Origin: Spirochaetota bacterium
Lineage (GTDB): Bacteria > Spirochaetota > UBA12135 > COTS27
NCBI GenBank assembly: GCA_013426755.1
Contig: AP019861.1
Span: 1-64,000, forward strand
Direction: 5' to 3'
DNA length: 64,000 bases
In this document: positions 63,497 through 64,000 of the stretch, piece after piece
Numbering within the stretch: position 1 is the stretch's first letter
How the letters are laid out: every line of letters begins with the position of its first letter
The notes under the pieces: generated by a model
Seen by the model: only the letters and a program-made list of their open reading frames with translations
The model's database searches: none
Told to the model about the DNA's origin: nothing
Position numbers and translations under genes: made by a program

Positions 63497-64000
63497 TTAG
63501 CGCATTTTGATCCAGCGAATGGTGTTGGTAGGATTGATTTTAAATGGAAAGCCGAAGACAAAGATGATGTTTTCGTTTTTTTTGACAAGATTGAAGTTTT
63601 TTAGAATGTATTTGAGGTCCTGTTCTTTATTGAGATGGCGTTTTATCATGATAGGCGAGACGGCGTAATAAAGATGGCTGTGTTCGAATGTGGGCTTGTA
63701 ATAACAGGCGACTATGCATGGCGTAGGTGGTCTGAGCGCTGCGATAATGCGTGGTGATTTTCCGCGTGTCGTGATGGCAATGAGATATTTGGCGGTGGTC
63801 ATTCTAGCGAGTTCTAGTCCTTGTTTGATGATAGGAAAAATAAGTTCTTTCCCGCTATAAGGGTAGAGGTGTTCGGATTGCAGATTTTTTTCGGTCTCGC
63901 TAATGATTTTATGCATGACGTCAATGGCTTTAAGGGGGTAGTGCCCGACAGCAGTTTCGCCTGAGAGCATTACGGCATCGACACGCGACCGAACAGCGAT
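63497..64000 (-). CDS. pyk: Pyruvate kinase, C-terminal part (cut by the window edge)
   Basis: Makes pyruvate and ATP from phosphoenolpyruvate. Only the C-terminal 167 codons are in the window; the frame is open to position 64000. AVMLSGETAVGHYPLKAIDVM is the conserved end of the barrel domain, followed by an alternative C-terminal domain (LIAITTRGKSPRIIAALRPPTPCIVAC). The tail keeps the order of the allosteric domain but ends in FGFPFKINPTNTIRWIKMR, matching the usual nucleotide-loop region GxPxxxxGxTN only loosely. Confidence 0.9.
   Translation of the reverse strand: MAVRSRVDAVMLSGETAVGHYPLKAIDVMHKIISETEKNLQSEHLYPYSGKELIFPIIKQGLELARMTTAKYLIAITTRGKSPRIIAALRPPTPCIVACYYKPTFEHSHLYYAVSPIMIKRHLNKEQDLKYILKNFNLVKKNENIIFVFGFPFKINPTNTIRWIKMR

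Overview
The window looks like a chromosomal segment of an AT-rich diderm bacterium. Lipoprotein signal peptides, a FlgI/FlgJ flagellar pair, a TatT-type lipoprotein, RNase J, Rex, Aat and a Pol II-type family-B polymerase together are compatible with a spirochaete-like lineage. That placement is an inference and could be wrong. The order rsmG-parA-parB plus two parS-like sites suggests proximity to the replication origin. No tRNA, rRNA or insertion sequence was recognised.

Positions 1-6086 hold the most unusual locus, a type V (Cas12-like) CRISPR system written on the minus strand. A 976-residue TnpB-related effector (3156-6086) is followed by two copies of a module made of a sigma70-like promoter, a structured leader RNA of about 266 nt carrying two separate anti-repeats (a candidate tracrRNA), and an array of 36-bp repeats with 30-bp spacers. 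The two leader copies differ mainly at positions that keep RNA stems paired on the minus strand. Between the modules lies an 84-85 bp satellite built from a degenerate form of the CRISPR repeat. The effector has an internal duplication in its helical lobe and a zinc-ribbon segment expanded to eight cysteine pairs. No adaptation gene is visible, but the locus continues past the window edge.

Positions 6.7-64 kb are housekeeping genes in short operons: glycolysis (tpiA, fba, pgk, pyk fragment), glycine cleavage (gcvT, gcvP, no gcvH), isoprenoids (ispH), RNA metabolism (rnj, an RNB exonuclease, an RNase Z-like protein), translation (ettA, leuS, rsmG, aat), chromosome segregation (parA, parB), redox control (rex), tetrapyrrole synthesis (hemX-like, hemA, hemC), transport (AI-2E family, Amt-like, TrkH, two CNNM/CorC proteins) and proteolysis (pepN).

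Two proteins look like functional departures from their families. One is a Pol II-type polymerase that keeps its exonuclease residues but has lost the polymerase catalytic residues. The other is an Amt homologue in which both pore histidines are tyrosine. Many enzymes here carry Ser/Thr/Pro/Asn/Lys-rich insertions in otherwise normal folds, which looks like a genome-wide habit.
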